NCBI GenBank assembly: GCA_024398495.1
Contig: JAKSJA010000014.1
Span: 1-46,710 of the forward strand
Source: Bacteroidaceae bacterium
Lineage (GTDB): Bacteria > Bacteroidota > Bacteroidia > Bacteroidales > Bacteroidaceae
DNA: 46,710 bases
Direction: 5' to 3'
Below, piece by piece: positions 37,460-46,535 of this stretch (the first letter of the stretch is position 1; the number at the start of each line of letters is the position of its first letter). The translations under genes and the position numbers were made by a program. A model generated the notes under the pieces. It saw nothing but the letters and a program-made list of their open reading frames with translations, did not search any database and was not told the origin of the DNA.

Positions 37460-37879
37460 ATGCCACAGATAAGCAATCATAAGAATGTTATGAGCAGAGT
37501 TGCATATTGGCTTGACATTGCGGATTATGATTTGGAAACTGCACAGGCGATGTTAACTACGCACCGTTGGTTGTATGTTGCTTTTATGTGTCATCAGGTT
37601 TTGGAAAAAACATTAAAGGCTTATTGGTGCGCTACACAGCCAGAAGAACCGCCATACACACACAATTTGATAAAATTGTCGGAAGGCTCAGGCTTGGCAG
37701 GCTTAATGAGTGAAGAACAAAATTCATTTATCGATGAATTGATGCCCCTTAACATTGAATCACGCTACCCTGAATACAAAAGGGCATTGATGGAACGATT
37801 AACTCCAGAATATTGTCAATATGTTTATGATAATACAAATGAACTGCAACAATGGATAAAGAACAGGTTATTGAAATAG
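37460..37879 (+). CDS. HEPN domain protein
   Basis: A 139-residue all-helical protein of the HEPN family. Helix 1 has WLDIADYDLETAQAML, and the central helix has LYVAFMCHQVLEKTLKAYW. YTHNLIKL is at 66-73 and ESRYPEYKRAL near 100-110, the typical close of this subfamily. The canonical RNase motif R-x4-6-H is not evident (the nearest is Arg36 to His45, spacing 8), so RNase activity is doubtful. The next gene, an MNT nucleotidyltransferase, overlaps by 28 bases. Together they form the common HEPN/MNT pair, seen as a type VII toxin-antitoxin system in some bacteria. Confidence 0.85.
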   Translation: MPQISNHKNVMSRVAYWLDIADYDLETAQAMLTTHRWLYVAFMCHQVLEKTLKAYWCATQPEEPPYTHNLIKLSEGSGLAGLMSEEQNSFIDELMPLNIESRYPEYKRALMERLTPEYCQYVYDNTNELQQWIKNRLLK

Positions 37880-38151
37880 TACGTGCATACAAACAGGCTA
37901 TTCAGGGGATAGTCGAAAATCCGCAAGTGTATTTGTATGGTTCATATAGCAAAGGCACTGCCCACAAAGATAGTGACATTGATATTGCTGTTGTTCTACC
38001 AGAAATTAAGGGCGATTGGTTTAATACTTCTGCGTCTTTATGGGGCGCAACTCGTTCTGTTAATACGTTGATAGAGCCTGTACTCCTAGATGCCAGCAAT
38101 CCATCTCCTTTATACGACGATGTGATGCGAACAGGAATTATGATACACTGA
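37852..38151 (+). CDS. MNT-type minimal nucleotidyltransferase
   Basis: A 99-residue nucleotidyltransferase. The active site is GS at 30-31 within YLYGSYSKGTAH, followed by DSDIDIAVVL with the two metal-binding Asp at 42 and 44. In studied pairs the MNT protein adds AMP to the HEPN toxin and silences it. Here the HEPN gene comes first and the frames overlap by 28 bases. The C-terminus (PSPLYDDVMRTGIMIH) is normal for the family. Confidence 0.88.
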   Translation: MDKEQVIEIVRAYKQAIQGIVENPQVYLYGSYSKGTAHKDSDIDIAVVLPEIKGDWFNTSASLWGATRSVNTLIEPVLLDASNPSPLYDDVMRTGIMIH

Positions 38152-38170
38152 TTTTTGCAACAACATAAAC

Positions 38171-38199
38171 AAGATAGATGTTTAATCTTAATTTTTTTT
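38171..38199 (+). terminator. Weak terminator-like hairpin after the HEPN/MNT pair
   Basis: AAGAT (38171-38175) pairs with ATCTT (38185-38189), followed by a run of eight T (38192-38199). The stem is only five AT-rich pairs, so termination would be inefficient. No standard promoter was found for the large gene downstream, and partial read-through is possible. Confidence 0.3.
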
Positions 38200-38229
38200 A
38201 ATTAACCTAATTATTAACAACAAAAACAA

Positions 38230-41200
38230 ATGCTTATGAAGAAAAAACTTTTCTTTTTGCTGATGTTACTCGTTTGTAGCATCGGGCAGTTGTTGGCAGA
38301 AAAAATCACTACTGTCGCGGAAATCACCAGTGGTAATAAGTACTACGTTGGTGCAACCACTGGCGACAAGGATTATTATTTCTATGTTGATGGATCTGCC
38401 AAAACCGAATCCATTAAAGGTGTAGCCAAAGAAGACGTTGCAGATGCTGTGGCTCTCACGTTTACTGAAGTTACTGGTGGCTGGACCATACAGTTTGACA
38501 ATGGTCTCTATTTAGGACTGAAAAATGCCAAAGACAACGGTGCAGTTCAAGTAATGGAGGAACCTGTCGTTTGGACAATTGATGAAGCTTCGGATAAAAA
38601 TCTTCTCAAGTTGCATCCTAACGACTATTACTTGCAAAAGAATAATAGCGGTACTCAATTTGGCTCATACGGTAATACTCAAACTAATGTTTGGCTTGAG
38701 TCTGCCGGTGCTGCTCCAGCTCCTGCTACTTTAGATAGCTTAATTATCAAAGGTATTGCTACCAAGATGGAATACGAAGTTGGTGAAGCATTTGACCCTG
38801 CTGGTTTGGAAGTCTGGGGCATCTACACCAAGTATGTGAAGAACGACTCTACTTCTCAAATTAAGAGTGGTATTACTTGGACGCTGGATCCCGAAACTTT
38901 TGAAGAGGCTTCAGACAATGCATCGGTTACAATGGTTGCTTCTTATAAAGACCTGACCACTGCCGATACCACCATCACGGGTATTAAGGTAAATGCAGTA
39001 GTTCCAAAAATGGATAAGACTTTTGATTTTACAACGAATTTGTATGGTCATAAAGGTGTAAGTTCCGGTAACGGAGAAGATTATGTTAGTGATGGTGACA
39101 TTGCTGTCGGCGAGAAATTTATAGAGGATCCTACTCAAATAGAATTTACGGTAAATGGTAGCACTCAGACTCGTTTCTGGGATGCAAACAGTAAACATGA
39201 GTTGCGTCTCTATAAAGGTGCGACATTTGATCTCTCTGTCGTTGGTGATTATAAGATTATCAAAGTTGAGTTTACCGGATCTGCCGTTAATTTGGAAGGT
39301 AATGGTGTAACTGTTTCTGACAAAGTTTGGGAAGGTGATGCAACCAAATCGGTTACGTTTGTCAATACTGCTACCGGTTCGAAAATTAATAGCATCAAGG
39401 TTACTTATATAGCCGCTGCTCCTGCTGTTGCCAATCCGACCATCACCGCTGACACGGTGGCTAATGTTTATTGGGAGCCCATCACGGTAACGCTGGCTTG
39501 CGAGACCGAAGGTGCTGATATCTATTACACCACCGATGGTTCTGAACCGACCGCTTCTGCTACGAAATATGACGCTCCTTTCTCTGTGACTGCTACCACA
39601 ACCGTGAAGGCAATTGCTATGAAAGGCGGCTTGGACAATAGTGAAGTAGTTAGTAAGACCTTCACCTTTGGAACAGTCTTTGCTTCCTTAAAGGAATTGG
39701 TTGAGAAACAACCGGCTAAAGACGATGTTGCGTATGTACAGGTTACCATCACGGACGCCGAGATTGACTCGTTCTATGTAAGTAGTAAAGGTTATACAAA
39801 TGGTATTTTTGTCACTGCTGCCAATACTGCCGTTGAACTCTATACCAACGATGTTCCTGAAGCATGGGAAGTAGGTGGTAAGGTTTCCGGTACTATTAAA
39901 GCTGAATGGCTTCTCTATAAAGGTGTACCTGAGTTGCAAAAATGGGAAGGCGGTTGGTCGGAATTCACCTACACCGCTCCTGTAGCACGTAAAGAGTTTG
40001 TATTTGTAGCAGGAGAAGCTGCCTCCTCTGACCCTGCTATGTTTGCCATCACCTGGGGCGCTGATGGTTCTAACGAGACTGTTAAGATGACCAAGAAGGA
40101 AGACGACATCTACGTAGCCGATATCTTACCGACAGTGGATAGCGTAGTGTTAGTACGATGCGCTACCGGTGCTACTGAGATTATTTGGGATGGAGAAGGT
40201 AAGAATGTATGGAATCAAACAGCAAACTATCCCTTGTTTGATACGATGTACTTTGGTGGATGGGTAGAGGAAACAAACCTCTTTATCCTTACCAGCGAAC
40301 CTCCGAAGCCTGTAGGAAAAACTGTCACTGTTGACATGGCTACTCTTACTCAGGTGACAAAGGAGAATGCAGATACAGTTATCTGGTTTGCTTACCCTAT
40401 CACTGTTATGAATGAGAAGGCAAATTCTACAAGCAAAGCAAATGCTTGGATTGGTGGAAAGAGTTCCAACACTTATTCTACAATCTACACTGGTCACAGA
40501 CTCACTTTGTCAGCACCAGCAAATTTGCAGATCGATTCTGTTGAAATCACTTATCCTAACACTTGGAGTTATGGTGCTTGGGAAAAGTCTACAAACTGGA
40601 CAAATGTTGCTTCAAGGTCTCTTAGTGCCGATAAGAAAGTAGCAACTATCCGTACAAAAGTTGGCGATTTGCCTCTCGTAGCAGTTCCTGATGGAAATGC
40701 AAAGGCAACACAAATTAAGGTCTTCTATTCTGATTTTATTGGTATTCATACTCCAGTATTTACACCAAATTCTGGCTCTTTCTATGATGCACAGGACGTA
40801 ACAATCACTGCTGGTGAAGGTGTGAAGATCAAATATGCTATAAACGGTGGCGATGTTGTTGAATATACTGAACCTATCAAGATTTCAGAGACATCAACTA
40901 TCTCGGCATATGCAGAAGATGCAGAAGGACATGTGAGTGCAACAAACACAGGACTGTTCACTATCCATCCTCATTATACAAGCCTTGCAGAACTCGTTGC
41001 AGAGGGCGTTCCTACTTCTCTTGGAACTCCGCTGTCTGTTGACGTAGATGCAGAGATCACTAAGATTGAAGATTACTCAAGTTTTGGTGATTGGTATGTT
41101 CAAATAAAGTGCGGTGAAAAGAATGTCGTGCTCTACAAGAACGGTTCAAAACCAGAAAACTGGGAAGTTGGCGGTACTGTAAGTGGCAATGTCAAGGGAG

Positions 41201-44200
41201 AATGGAGAAGCTCTCAGTATGGAGACTATACGCTTTCTCTCACTGCTACAGACTGGACAGCTCTTACATACAAAGCATCTGCTAAGGGTCTGTCAAAGCA
41301 GATTCTTGACGCAGTAGCAGGCAAGAAAGCCGGTGAAACCGCAACTGTTGACGTTACAGAAGACACAGAACTGAACGTTCCTACTGAAGCAGGTCTTGTA
41401 AACCTCGTTATCAATGGTAATGGTAAGAAGGTGACAGTTAAGGCTGATGCACAGATCACGACCCAGGCAGGTCTGACGGTCAACAGTCTGAACTTCGACT
41501 GTGCAGAAGGCACTGTTGCTCCTATTGCAATGTCTGCAAATCCGGACTCTTCTCTTGTAGGTTCAAGATTCCAGACAGAGGGTACTAATCTCCGTGCAAA
41601 CGCATTCTACGATGTAAACGAAATCGTTATCGATGGCTGTAACTTCTCAGATGTCAAGACTCCTCTGGTATCTGCAAACAAACGTGAGTGGAACTTGAAG
41701 GGACTTACTATCAAGAACTCAGTTGTTCAGTTTAACGCACCAACAGGTATTGATTCTTATATCCATTGGTATGGCAATAGCAAGAACGAAGGTTCTATCA
41801 AGGATATCGTCATCGAAGGTTCTACATTGTACAACATAGTAGAAAGCAATGAAAATTATTTCTTGCGTTATGCAAATAACAGCAACTCTCAGGCTCAGAA
41901 AGCATGGCCTACACCTCAGTTTGATGAAAAGTCATCTTGGACGATGAAGAACAATACCATTGTTAACCTTCCTTCTAAGAAGAACTTCGCAAACAATTAT
42001 CCTAACAAGAACCCTCTGCATGTATTTACATGGACAGGCAACATCTTCTACAACACGTCATTGTTGCAGAAGGCTATCCAAAGTAATGTTGTGACATTCA
42101 CGAATGCTGATAACGCTATTTGTGGCATCACACAGGCTGTTGACAATACAGATAAAGCAAAATTTGCAACAGAAGACACTCTGCTCTGCAAGGGTGACGC
42201 TCCTTTGATTGTTCCTACGGGAGCCTTCGACTTCAATGTTGAGGCACTTGCAGCTAACTTCACTCCATCTGCTGAATCTTATGCAGGTCTGAACGGCTAC
42301 GGTGATCCACGTTTCGCACTTGCTCCAGCTCCTCAGGGTCTGTCAAAGCAGATCCTTGATGCAGTTGCAGTTAAGGCAGCCGGTGAGACTGCAACAGTTG
42401 ACGTTACAGAAGACACGAAACTGAACGTTCCTACTGAGGCAGGTCTTGTAAACCTCGTCATCAACGGAAACGGTCACAAGGTAACAGTTAAGGCTGATGC
42501 CCAGATCACGACTCAGGCAGGTCTGACTATCAACAATCTGAACTTTGACTGTGCAGAAGGAACAGTTGCTCCTATTGCAATGTCTGCAAATCCGGACTCT
42601 TCTCTTGTAGGTTCAAGATTCCAGACAGAGGGTACTAATCTCCGTGCAAACGCATTCTACGATGTAAACGAAATCGTTATCGATGGCTGTAACTTCTCAG
42701 ATGTCAAGACTCCTCTGGTATCTGCAAACAAACGTGAGTGGAACTTGAAGGGACTTACTATCAAGAACTCAGTTGTTCAGTTTAACGCACCAACAGGTAT
42801 TGATTCTTATATCCATTGGTATGGCAATAGCAAGAACGAAGGTTCTATCAAGGATATCGTCATCGAAGGTTCTACATTGTACAACATAGTAGAAAGCAAT
42901 GAAAATTATTTCTTGCGTTATGCAAATAACAGCAACTCTCAGGCTCAGAAAGCATGGCCTACACCTCAGTTTGATGAAAAGTCATCTTGGACGATGAAGA
43001 ACAATACCATTGTTAACCTTCCTTCTAAGAAGAACTTCGCAAACAATTATCCTAACAAGAACCCTCTGCATGTATTTACATGGACAGGCAACATCTTCTA
43101 CAACACGTCATTGTTGCAGAAGGCTATCCAAAGTAATGTTGTGACATTCACGAATGCTGATAACGCTATTTGTGGCATCACACAGGCTGTTGACAATACA
43201 GATAAAGCAAAATTTGCAACAGAAGACACTCTGCTCTGCAAGGGTGACGCTCCATTAGTTGTTCCTACAAAGGCTTTCGACTTCAACGTAGAAGCCCTTG
43301 CAGCCAACTTCACTCCGTCAGAGAAATCTTACGCAGGCAAGAAGGGCTTCGGTGATCCACGTTTCGCCCTCGAGCCTTTCGAAGGTTGGGATTTCACAGC
43401 TATCAACGAAGCTGACACAGTAGGTTATGTAGCAGCAGAAAGCAACCTTGAAGGTGCATGGAGCTCAAACCCTGACGCATGGGGTGCAATGTATGACCAT
43501 GCAGATGCTCTGAACAACGAGCCTATCATGCTGAACGCTACTACAGAGTTCGGTCCTACAGCAGGCTTGAAGTTCACTACAAATGCAGGTACAAAGCAGG
43601 TTCTGTTCCGCAACTATCCTACAAACTATGGTGGTGTACACATGTATGCAAACAAGGAGATCAAGGTAGTAGTTCCTGTCAAGGAAGGTGCTAAGGGCTT
43701 GATGCTGATGACCGGTACTACAAAGGCCGGCAAGGTTATCAAGGCTACAAACACAGCAGAAAATCTCGGTCTGATATCTCACGTTGCAGGCGGCAGCACC
43801 GACATCACTTACGGTCCGATGCTGTTCACTATAAACGAAGGTGCAACTGAAATAGAACTGACTATCCCAAGTGCTATCTATGTGAAGAGCATCCAGTTTA
43901 CAGATTCAGTAGTTCCTCGTCAGGACGCTACAGCAACATTTGCAGCTTCCACTGTAAAGAAGGCAGTAGGTGAAAAGTTCCGCAACGACCTTACGACTTA
44001 CGAAGGTGCTGTTGTAAACTATGCTTCTTCTAACACAGCTGTAGCAACAATCAACGAGACAGGTGCAGTTACTCCAGTAGCTCCTGGTAAGAGTGTTATC
44101 ACAGCAACAATCTATGCAAATGATACTCACAAGCAGGCTCAGGCAACTTATGAATTGATCGTTCTCGGTGAACCTTGGGACTTCTCATTGATTTGCGACC

Positions 44201-46467
44201 TTGACACAGTAGGTTATGTAGCAGCAGAAAGCAACCTTGAAGGTGCATGGAGCTCAAACCCTGACGCATGGGGTGCAATGTATGACCATGCAGATGCTCT
44301 GAACAACGAGCCTATCATGCTGAACGCTACTACAGAGTTCGGTCCTACAGCAGGCTTGAAGTTCACTACAAATGCAGGTACAAAGCAGGTTCTGTTCCGC
44401 AACTATCCTACAAACTATGGTGGTGTACACATGTATGCAAACAAGGAGATCAAGGTAGTAGTTCCTGTCAAGGAAGGTGCTAAGGGCTTGATGCTGATGA
44501 CCGGTACTACAAAGGCCGGCAAGGTTATCAAGGCTACAAACACAGCAGAAAATCTCGGTCTGATATCTCACGTTGCAGGCGGCAGCACCGACATCACTTA
44601 CGGTCCGATGCTGTTCACTATAAACGAAGGTGCAACTGAAATAGAACTGACTATCCCAAGTGCTATCTATGTGAAGAGCATCCAGTTTACAGATTCAGTA
44701 GTTCCTCGTCAGGACGCTACAGCAACATTTGCAGCTTCCACTGTAAAGAAGGCAGTAGGTGAAAAGTTCCGCAACGACCTTACGACTTACGAAGGTGCTG
44801 TTGTAAACTATGCTTCTTCTAACACAGCTGTAGCAACAATCAACGAGACAGGTGCAGTTACTCCAGTAGCTCCTGGTAAGAGTGTTATCACAGCAACAAT
44901 CTATGCAAATGATACTTACAAGCAGGTTCAGTCAACTTATGAATTGATCGTTCTCGGTGATGAGCCATGGGATTTCTCTCTGATGTGTGATCTTGACACA
45001 GTAGGTTATGACGCAGCAAGTAGCAATGTAGTAAATACATGGAATTCAGCTCCAGATGCATGGGGTCAGTTGTATAATGTAGCAGCAGGTCTTAAGAATG
45101 AGCCTATCATGATTAATGCAACTACAGAGTTCGAACCTACAAAGGGCTTGAAGTTCACTACGAACACAGGTGAAAAGCAGATTCTGTTCCGTCACTATCC
45201 TGAAAACTACGGTGGTACTCACATGTATGCAAACAAGGAGATCAAGGTAGTAGTTCCTGTCAAGGAAGGTGCAAAGGGCTTGATGCTGATGACTGGTACG
45301 ACAAAGGCCGGCAAGGTTATCAAGGCTACTAACACAGCCGAAAGTCTCGGTCTCATCTCTTACAAGGCAGAAAAGAGTGACAACATCACTTACGGTCCGA
45401 TGCTGTTCACGATAAACGAAGGTGCGACAGAAATAGAATTGACTATCCCAAGTCCAATCTATGTGAAGAGCATCCAGTTTACAGACTCAGTAGTACCTCG
45501 TCAGGATGCCACAGCGACATTCGAATACGATAAGGTTACGAAGGAAGTAGGTGAAAAGTTCCGCAACGAACTCACGACTTACGATGGCGCTGTAGTGAAC
45601 TACGCATCATCTAACACTGAAATAGCTACAATCAATGAGACTGGTGCTGTTACTCCAGTAGCAACTGGTAAGGTTATCATTACAGCTACAATCTATGCAA
45701 ATGATACTTACAAGCAGGCTCAGGCATCTTATGAACTCACTGTTGGTAATGGAATCTATTACAAACCATTCGCAGCAACAACTATTGTTAGGTCACCGGA
45801 TATGACCGTGCAGGATGTTGAAAGCAAGTACACTCAGAACAAGTGGATCATTGCTGAAAGCTACCGCGATTGGGTTACTTACGACAACCAGTCTTCTGCA
45901 AACGAAGTTCAGACTCAAAGTCGTAACGCATACATAGATCCTGAAACAGAACAAGATTGTCCGGGATTTGTTTACAAGTCAACAGACGGAACTAATGACA
46001 AGAGCATCGTTCTTCACACAGCAGCTGATCAGAACAAGACTTTGATATTCCATGTCAAGGGTATCAGTGGCGGTCGCTTCTTCTATTCAGGCAGTGCAAC
46101 TGATAGTGGCCAGCCAAACTGGAACGTAAAGGCTGTTGCAACTCCTAATGACGGCTCAACTCCAACAGAGGCCCTTGGTGGTCATGCAATTGGTAAGGGT
46201 GCTTCTTCAAGTACAGTAGTTCTTGAAGGTTTGAAACCAGAACTTGGTTATACAATCACTCTCTCAGCTGTCGAAATGGACATGATGCTGTATGCTTCTA
46301 AGTTCTATGTAGGCGATCCAACAGGTATCAACGACCTCCGCGCTGACGAAGAAATAAAGAATAACTTCGCTAACGGTAAGGTTTATGACCTCTCTGGCCG
46401 TCGTGTACAGACTCCTGTAAGAGGCAACATCTACATCATGAACGGTAAGAAGTTCATGGCAAGATAA
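38230..46467 (+). CDS. Giant secreted modular repeat protein (2745 residues)
   Basis: Signal peptide KKKLFFLLMLLVCSIGQLLA; an ATG two codons in is an alternative start. Approximate order: unknown N-domain 25-165; Ig-like domain 170-255; beta-domain 255-395; chitobiase-C-like domain 405-480 (YYTTDGSEPTAS); OB-like domain 484-583; two beta-domains 586-837; second chitobiase-C-like domain 839-911; second OB-like domain 915-1011. Two right-handed beta-helix-type units of 350 residues follow (1020-1719), then three 263-264-residue units each ending in a Big_2-like Ig segment (1720-2507). A last beta-domain and a 45-residue tail KVYDLSGRRVQTP...GNIYIMNGKK close the protein; the tail looks like a T9SS-type C-terminal sorting signal. 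I see no enzyme active site. A surface adhesin or glycan-binding role is inference. Confidence 0.85.
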   Translation: MLMKKKLFFLLMLLVCSIGQLLAEKITTVAEITSGNKYYVGATTGDKDYYFYVDGSAKTESIKGVAKEDVADAVALTFTEVTGGWTIQFDNGLYLGLKNAKDNGAVQVMEEPVVWTIDEASDKNLLKLHPNDYYLQKNNSGTQFGSYGNTQTNVWLESAGAAPAPATLDSLIIKGIATKMEYEVGEAFDPAGLEVWGIYTKYVKNDSTSQIKSGITWTLDPETFEEASDNASVTMVASYKDLTTADTTITGIKVNAVVPKMDKTFDFTTNLYGHKGVSSGNGEDYVSDGDIAVGEKFIEDPTQIEFTVNGSTQTRFWDANSKHELRLYKGATFDLSVVGDYKIIKVEFTGSAVNLEGNGVTVSDKVWEGDATKSVTFVNTATGSKINSIKVTYIAAAPAVANPTITADTVANVYWEPITVTLACETEGADIYYTTDGSEPTASATKYDAPFSVTATTTVKAIAMKGGLDNSEVVSKTFTFGTVFASLKELVEKQPAKDDVAYVQVTITDAEIDSFYVSSKGYTNGIFVTAANTAVELYTNDVPEAWEVGGKVSGTIKAEWLLYKGVPELQKWEGGWSEFTYTAPVARKEFVFVAGEAASSDPAMFAITWGADGSNETVKMTKKEDDIYVADILPTVDSVVLVRCATGATEIIWDGEGKNVWNQTANYPLFDTMYFGGWVEETNLFILTSEPPKPVGKTVTVDMATLTQVTKENADTVIWFAYPITVMNEKANSTSKANAWIGGKSSNTYSTIYTGHRLTLSAPANLQIDSVEITYPNTWSYGAWEKSTNWTNVASRSLSADKKVATIRTKVGDLPLVAVPDGNAKATQIKVFYSDFIGIHTPVFTPNSGSFYDAQDVTITAGEGVKIKYAINGGDVVEYTEPIKISETSTISAYAEDAEGHVSATNTGLFTIHPHYTSLAELVAEGVPTSLGTPLSVDVDAEITKIEDYSSFGDWYVQIKCGEKNVVLYKNGSKPENWEVGGTVSGNVKGEWRSSQYGDYTLSLTATDWTALTYKASAKGLSKQILDAVAGKKAGETATVDVTEDTELNVPTEAGLVNLVINGNGKKVTVKADAQITTQAGLTVNSLNFDCAEGTVAPIAMSANPDSSLVGSRFQTEGTNLRANAFYDVNEIVIDGCNFSDVKTPLVSANKREWNLKGLTIKNSVVQFNAPTGIDSYIHWYGNSKNEGSIKDIVIEGSTLYNIVESNENYFLRYANNSNSQAQKAWPTPQFDEKSSWTMKNNTIVNLPSKKNFANNYPNKNPLHVFTWTGNIFYNTSLLQKAIQSNVVTFTNADNAICGITQAVDNTDKAKFATEDTLLCKGDAPLIVPTGAFDFNVEALAANFTPSAESYAGLNGYGDPRFALAPAPQGLSKQILDAVAVKAAGETATVDVTEDTKLNVPTEAGLVNLVINGNGHKVTVKADAQITTQAGLTINNLNFDCAEGTVAPIAMSANPDSSLVGSRFQTEGTNLRANAFYDVNEIVIDGCNFSDVKTPLVSANKREWNLKGLTIKNSVVQFNAPTGIDSYIHWYGNSKNEGSIKDIVIEGSTLYNIVESNENYFLRYANNSNSQAQKAWPTPQFDEKSSWTMKNNTIVNLPSKKNFANNYPNKNPLHVFTWTGNIFYNTSLLQKAIQSNVVTFTNADNAICGITQAVDNTDKAKFATEDTLLCKGDAPLVVPTKAFDFNVEALAANFTPSEKSYAGKKGFGDPRFALEPFEGWDFTAINEADTVGYVAAESNLEGAWSSNPDAWGAMYDHADALNNEPIMLNATTEFGPTAGLKFTTNAGTKQVLFRNYPTNYGGVHMYANKEIKVVVPVKEGAKGLMLMTGTTKAGKVIKATNTAENLGLISHVAGGSTDITYGPMLFTINEGATEIELTIPSAIYVKSIQFTDSVVPRQDATATFAASTVKKAVGEKFRNDLTTYEGAVVNYASSNTAVATINETGAVTPVAPGKSVITATIYANDTHKQAQATYELIVLGEPWDFSLICDLDTVGYVAAESNLEGAWSSNPDAWGAMYDHADALNNEPIMLNATTEFGPTAGLKFTTNAGTKQVLFRNYPTNYGGVHMYANKEIKVVVPVKEGAKGLMLMTGTTKAGKVIKATNTAENLGLISHVAGGSTDITYGPMLFTINEGATEIELTIPSAIYVKSIQFTDSVVPRQDATATFAASTVKKAVGEKFRNDLTTYEGAVVNYASSNTAVATINETGAVTPVAPGKSVITATIYANDTYKQVQSTYELIVLGDEPWDFSLMCDLDTVGYDAASSNVVNTWNSAPDAWGQLYNVAAGLKNEPIMINATTEFEPTKGLKFTTNTGEKQILFRHYPENYGGTHMYANKEIKVVVPVKEGAKGLMLMTGTTKAGKVIKATNTAESLGLISYKAEKSDNITYGPMLFTINEGATEIELTIPSPIYVKSIQFTDSVVPRQDATATFEYDKVTKEVGEKFRNELTTYDGAVVNYASSNTEIATINETGAVTPVATGKVIITATIYANDTYKQAQASYELTVGNGIYYKPFAATTIVRSPDMTVQDVESKYTQNKWIIAESYRDWVTYDNQSSANEVQTQSRNAYIDPETEQDCPGFVYKSTDGTNDKSIVLHTAADQNKTLIFHVKGISGGRFFYSGSATDSGQPNWNVKAVATPNDGSTPTEALGGHAIGKGASSSTVVLEGLKPELGYTITLSAVEMDMMLYASKFYVGDPTGINDLRADEEIKNNFANGKVYDLSGRRVQTPVRGNIYIMNGKKFMAR
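41287..42336 (+). repeat. Beta-helix-type unit 1 of 2 (1050-base period)
   Basis: The unit starts at GLSKQILDAVAG and ends at GDPRFALAPAPQ. It contains a run of short beta-strand rungs (IVIDGCNFSDV, LKGLTIKNSVVQF, IKDIVIEGSTLYNIV). Bases 41515-42203 are identical to 42565-43253, so 689 consecutive bases match without a single change. The family resembles the DUF4957/DUF5123 beta-helices of Bacteroidales. Confidence 0.95.
42337..43386 (+). repeat. Beta-helix-type unit 2 of 2
   Basis: The second copy is offset by exactly 1050 bases from the first. Differences are confined to the first 228 bases and the last 130 or so; the middle 689 bases are identical, including synonymous sites, which points to very recent duplication or gene conversion. 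Confidence 0.95.
43387..44175 (+). repeat. Ig-bearing unit 1 of 3 (789 bases)
   Basis: From WDFTAINEADTVGY to the end of a Big_2-like segment (YASSNTAVATINETGAVTPV). Bases 43413-44127 are identical to 44202-44916, 715 bases with no change. Confidence 0.95.
44176..44967 (+). repeat. Ig-bearing unit 2 of 3 (792 bases)
   Basis: Begins at WDFSLICDLDTVGY. It is the exact partner of unit 1 over 715 bases and differs only at the two ends, for example THKQAQATYEL against TYKQVQSTYEL. Confidence 0.95.
44968..45756 (+). repeat. Ig-bearing unit 3 of 3 (diverged)
   Basis: Begins at WDFSLMCDLDTVGYDAASSN. It is clearly the same unit but diverged at many sites, as in the EYDKVTKEVGEKFRNEL segment. It is therefore the oldest copy or has not been homogenised with the other two. 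Confidence 0.92.
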
Positions 46468-46502
46468 GGTTTCAACAAGATAAATCTTATATACTGAAAA
46501 GA

Positions 46503-46535
46503 GAAGCCCGACTCCAAGTCGGACTTCTTTTTTTT
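46503..46535 (+). terminator. Intrinsic terminator of the giant gene
   Basis: GAAG-CCCGACT (46503 onward) pairs with AGTCGG-CTTC (to 46527) around a CCA loop with one mismatch. Eight T follow (46528-46535). It lies 36 bases after the stop codon and is the strongest terminator in the window. Confidence 0.9.

Noticed and set aside
41287-45756. The long identical repeats as mobile elements or a CRISPR-like array
   Set aside because: The repeats keep the reading frame exactly (1050 and 789 bases, both divisible by three), carry no transposase or inverted ends, and encode protein modules.
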